Assembly (NCBI GenBank): GCA_029565415.1
Contig: JAKQOH010000007.1
Coordinates: 44,314 to 108,313, forward strand
Direction: 5' to 3'
Origin: Candidatus Rifleibacteriota bacterium
GTDB lineage: Bacteria > Riflebacteria > Ozemobacteria > Ozemobacterales > Ozemobacteraceae
Length of the DNA stretch: 64,000 nt
How positions within the stretch are numbered: position 1 is the stretch's first letter; every line of letters starts with the position of its first letter. Position numbers and translations under genes: made by a program. Under the pieces are notes generated by a model. It made no database searches and was not told the origin of the DNA. It was given only the letters and a program-made list of their open reading frames with translations. Below, in pieces: positions 61,108-64,000 of the stretch.

Positions 61108-64000
61108 GTGCTCTCCGAAAACTTCGACAGACTGAACGACGAACAGAAGGCCATCATCCGCGGGTTCAAGGGGCCCACGATGATCGTCGCCGGCCCCGGT
61201 ACCGGCAAGACCCGGACCATCGCCGTGCTGATCGGCCGCCTGCTCGCCGAAGGCACGAAGCTCCGAGAGATTCTCGCCCTCACCTTCTCGGAAAAGGCGG
61301 CCCGCGAGCTCCGGGGGCGGGTCATGGAATACCACCCCCACAGTTACGACGAGTGCTGGATCTCGACGTTCCACTCCTTCTGCGCCCGCTTGCTCCGGGA
61401 ACAGTATCACCTGGTCGGGATCAGGCCGGATTTTCGGCTGCTCACCGGCTTCAAGGAAGCCCTGCTGATGGCGGGTATCTGCGGACGGCTGACCCCGGAA
61501 ACCTTCCCGGTGTTCGGCCGGGTGCTCACCAAACGCGGCTTCCAGCTCGAAGTGCTCACGTTCATCTCGCTGCTCAAATCGAACCTCGTGACGCCCGATC
61601 AGCTCCAACAGGCCCTCGCCGCCCATCCCCCATCCCCCATGGTCAGGCAGCGCATCGACGAGCTGCTGCATCTGTACAGGCGGTATGAAGAGGAGCGGAT
61701 CCGGACCGGATATCTCGACTTCCGCGACCTGATCTCGTTCTCGATCCAGGCGCTCCGCGACCCCGACACGGCAGCCAGGTACCGGGACCGGTTCCGGATC
61801 GTCCTCGTCGACGAGTTTCAGGACACCGACCCGGCGCAGTATCTTCTTCTCCGGCTGCTGAAGAGGCCGGACGAGGGCCGGCCGCCCCGCATCGCGGTGA
61901 TCGGCGACCCGCTGCAGAGCATTTATCGGTTCCGCGGGGCGGATCCCGGCATGATGAGTTCACGCAGCGCCTTCAGGCGCGAGTTCAAAGCCCGTCTGTT
62001 CCCGCTCGGCGGCAACTACCGCAGCGCCGCATGCATTCTCGGCCTGGCCGGCAACCTGCACTGGTCGCGGGAGTTCGCCCCGAAAAACACCCCTTCGGGC
62101 GGAACTCCTGGCGGCCTCGTCGCGCGCAGCAACCGTCAGGGCTTCGTCGAACTGCTCGAGGCACGTGACGAGCTCGACGAGGCACGCATGATCGCCCGCC
62201 GCATCGCCTCCCTGCTCACCTACGGGACCCATCGATGCTTCACCCCCGGCGAAATCGCGATCCTGGTCCGGAACAACTACCAGATCGACCTGTTATCCGA
62301 GGCGCTCCGGGCAATGCATATCCCATTCGATATAGCTGGTGATATGAAATTTTTCCGATCCGAAGAGGTGACGGCGCTCGCCTCGCTGTTCCAGGCGACG
62401 GCGGGCCCGGCCGATGCCCGGGAACAGCCGCTCCGGCGCGCCTTCGCCTCGCCCGTCTTCGGTCTCGACCCCATCTGGGTTCAGCAGTATCTCGCCGTGC
62501 TCCCCCCCGCCGCATCGCTCGAAGCCGCCCTCGACGCCTGGCTCGCCCGCCCCCCCGACGAACCCCTTCCCGAAGGCTTCCCCCCTCCTCCCCCGGAAAC
62601 GGCCGCACGGCTTGCCGCGTTCCGCGAAACCCTGCGCCTCCTGCGGGACGGGATCGAGCTTCCCCTCGTCACCCTGTTCGCCCGGCTGCTTCTCGCCGTT
62701 CCACACCTTCTCGCCGATCCGGCGTCTCCCGGAGCACGGCATGTCATGCGGTTCCGGAACATGATCGACGACTTCTGCGACGTCCGGGAGAAGCAGGATG
62801 GCCACCCTCCCGTCGCCGCCGATCTGATGCCGAGCTTCGACGAATGGCTCACGTATTACGCCTCGACCCTCGAACAGGAGGACGAGCCGGCAGCCGACGC
62901 GACCCCGGCAATACCGGGAGTGCGGCTGATGACGGTCCACCAGTCGAAGGGGCTCGAGTTTCCCGTGGTGTTCGTCACGGGACTCTGCGAGGATCAGTTT
63001 CCTGTCCGGCTCCGCGAGAATCTTCTGATCGGCTCGACCGGACTGGCCGCGGTGCAGAAAGCCATTGACGCGAGCAAGCGGGAGATCCGGTTCTTCAATC
63101 CCTACCCCGCGGATCACGCGGACCACCTCGAAGAGGAGCGACGGCTGCTCTATGTCGCCCTGACACGGGCCGAAGAAGGGCTGATCCTCACCCTGCCCCG
63201 GCGCATCGGAACCGATCCCGCCCTGCCGGCGCCGTTCCTGGCCGAGCTCGGCCTCCACCCCGTCCGGGACTGGCATGAGCAACGCATCCTGACGATCGGC
63301 GAGCTCCGCACGCGCCTCGCCCGCCTGACAAGCGAGGAGCGGCTACCGCTGGAGCCCGGGCTGCAGAACCTGTCCGACGCCGTTCGCGAAACCGCCGGCA
63401 CGGATGACGGGGACGGGGATTTCCTGAAACCCCGCCGCTTCGGCATCGCCCCCCCCTGCCCGGCCGAACTGCCCGCGGGATTCCGATTCTCGGCCCAGGC
63501 GCTGCGCGACTTCATCGACTGCCCCCGTCGGTTCTTCTTCCGCCACGTCCTCCGTCTGCGCGACGAACGGGTCGAGCGCCAGCCCTCCCTCGTCTTCGGA
63601 AACGCTGTTCACGCCTGTCTCCAAGCCCTTCACGACCCCGAAGGCGCCTTCTCGAGCGGCCGGTCGCCGGGCTTCGAGGAGCTGGAAGCCCTCTGGGCGG
63701 CCCATGGCGTGCCGCTTCTCACCCAGCTTCCCGTGCTCCAGCGGAAGCAGTATGACGGCCAGGCCCTGGAAATCCTGAACCGGTATCGCGAGGCGGTCTA
63801 CGTCAACGGCCAGATCCCGGCGGCTGGCACCATCGGCGTCGAGGCGGGGTTCCGGTTCGAGTTCCGCGGATACCCCTGCAAGGGACGGATCGACCGATGG
63901 CTCGCCGATGCCGATGGCACCGTCTGGATCATCGATTACAAGACGGGATCGGCGAAGTCGGCCGCCTCGATGCTGCGCGAGGCATTCCCGGAATCCGGCC
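61108..64000 (+). CDS. UvrD/Rep-type helicase with C-terminal RecB-like nuclease (partial at window end)
   Basis: At least 964 codons, open to the last base. GTG start with AAAGG 9 bases before. Superfamily 1A motifs: AGPGTGKTRT (Walker A, about residue 28), LTFSEKAARELRGRV, LVDEFQDTDPAQ (DExx), VIGDPLQSIYRFRGAD, MTVHQSKGLEFPVVFVTG, LLYVALTRAEEGL. The C-terminal part from about residue 800 has the PD-(D/E)XK nuclease pattern: FSAQALRDFIDCPRRFFFRHVLRL, GRIDRWLADADGTVWIIDYKTG. Single-chain helicase-nucleases of this type repair double-strand breaks (AddA/AdnA/RecB-like). The short AT-rich run at 62319-62345 has three TAT words spaced 12 bp apart. Confidence 0.9.
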   Translation, partial: MLSENFDRLNDEQKAIIRGFKGPTMIVAGPGTGKTRTIAVLIGRLLAEGTKLREILALTFSEKAARELRGRVMEYHPHSYDECWISTFHSFCARLLREQYHLVGIRPDFRLLTGFKEALLMAGICGRLTPETFPVFGRVLTKRGFQLEVLTFISLLKSNLVTPDQLQQALAAHPPSPMVRQRIDELLHLYRRYEEERIRTGYLDFRDLISFSIQALRDPDTAARYRDRFRIVLVDEFQDTDPAQYLLLRLLKRPDEGRPPRIAVIGDPLQSIYRFRGADPGMMSSRSAFRREFKARLFPLGGNYRSAACILGLAGNLHWSREFAPKNTPSGGTPGGLVARSNRQGFVELLEARDELDEARMIARRIASLLTYGTHRCFTPGEIAILVRNNYQIDLLSEALRAMHIPFDIAGDMKFFRSEEVTALASLFQATAGPADAREQPLRRAFASPVFGLDPIWVQQYLAVLPPAASLEAALDAWLARPPDEPLPEGFPPPPPETAARLAAFRETLRLLRDGIELPLVTLFARLLLAVPHLLADPASPGARHVMRFRNMIDDFCDVREKQDGHPPVAADLMPSFDEWLTYYASTLEQEDEPAADATPAIPGVRLMTVHQSKGLEFPVVFVTGLCEDQFPVRLRENLLIGSTGLAAVQKAIDASKREIRFFNPYPADHADHLEEERRLLYVALTRAEEGLILTLPRRIGTDPALPAPFLAELGLHPVRDWHEQRILTIGELRTRLARLTSEERLPLEPGLQNLSDAVRETAGTDDGDGDFLKPRRFGIAPPCPAELPAGFRFSAQALRDFIDCPRRFFFRHVLRLRDERVERQPSLVFGNAVHACLQALHDPEGAFSSGRSPGFEELEALWAAHGVPLLTQLPVLQRKQYDGQALEILNRYREAVYVNGQIPAAGTIGVEAGFRFEFRGYPCKGRIDRWLADADGTVWIIDYKTGSAKSAASMLREAFPESG
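62319..62345. repeat. Example of the TAT-N9-TAT AT-rich island
   Basis: Three TAT words begin at 62319, 62331 and 62343, exactly 12 bp apart, in GC-rich coding DNA of the helicase gene. The same two-word spacing was read at 425, 2638, 4182, 5844, 6891, 8740, 11163, 17462, 19070, 25490, 33537, 34622, 37353, 44436, 47844, 49823, 50918, 58033, 58570 and 59962. Function unknown; see findings. Confidence 0.5.

Overview
The window is GC-rich, densely coding chromosomal DNA from a bacterium with an outer membrane. The evidence for the outer membrane is a cobalamin-type TonB-dependent receptor, a second beta-barrel protein ending in a C-terminal Phe, lipoproteins, and an alpha-2-macroglobulin/PBP1C pair. 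Chemotaxis genes (cheC end, cheD) and a sigma-28 factor point to flagellar motility. A tungsten-type aldehyde oxidoreductase with a polyferredoxin points to anaerobic or facultative metabolism. I cannot place the phylum from sequence alone. Candidate phyla of motile anaerobic diderms (for example Riflebacteria/Ozemobacterota) would fit, but nothing here proves it. I saw no transposase, phage, CRISPR or rRNA/tRNA gene.

Layout. 1-2.0 kb: end of cheC, cheD, a membrane protein and a FliA/WhiG sigma factor. 2.0-6.0 kb (minus strand): an EF-hand protein; an ECF sigma/anti-sigma/Spy-like envelope-stress set with two matching promoter copies; a HAMP membrane protein; a DUF3465-like protein. 6.1-12.6 kb: an eight-gene N-type ATPase operon (atpD-C-Q-B-E-F-A-G). 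It has no delta gene and no recognisable atpR. 12.6-19.8 kb: a beta-propeller-like secreted protein, a LysM/M23 cell-wall hydrolase, and a three-gene outer-membrane barrel/FecR-like/lipoprotein unit. 19.8-30.0 kb (minus): three overlapping class III cyclase-like receptor genes, then an ABC1-type kinase. 30.1-32.5 kb: a MurC-like ligase, a B3/B4-domain protein and a HEAT-type lipoprotein. 32.5-38.5 kb (minus): acylphosphatase, a DnaB-like ATPase, alkaline phosphatase and a polytopic glycosyltransferase-like protein. 38.7-49.8 kb (plus): alpha-2-macroglobulin, PBP1C, a ComEC-like metallo-beta-lactamase and a large unknown secreted protein. 49.8-52.3 kb (minus): an M42 peptidase and an intact adenylate cyclase. 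52.3-54.5 kb: a cobalamin riboswitch and BtuB-like receptor. 54.6-59.0 kb (minus): ferredoxin, aldehyde oxidoreductase, an unknown protein, ThiF/MoeB-like and ThiS/MoaD-like genes. 59.1 kb to the end: a VWA protein, a small membrane protein and a UvrD-type helicase with a C-terminal RecB-like nuclease, cut by the window edge.

The most unusual observations are these. (1) A recurrent AT-rich DNA pattern, two TAT words exactly 12 bp apart, is scattered through coding and non-coding DNA. (2) The three tandem cyclase-like receptors have each lost different catalytic residues, while a fourth cyclase elsewhere is intact. (3) An ECF sigma factor has a promoter sequence that recurs, with identical spacing, over the stop codon of its anti-sigma gene and in front of a Spy-like gene. 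(4) The N-ATPase has a reduced gene set and a b subunit with a delta-like tail. Coordinates of short motifs and all counts were read by eye.
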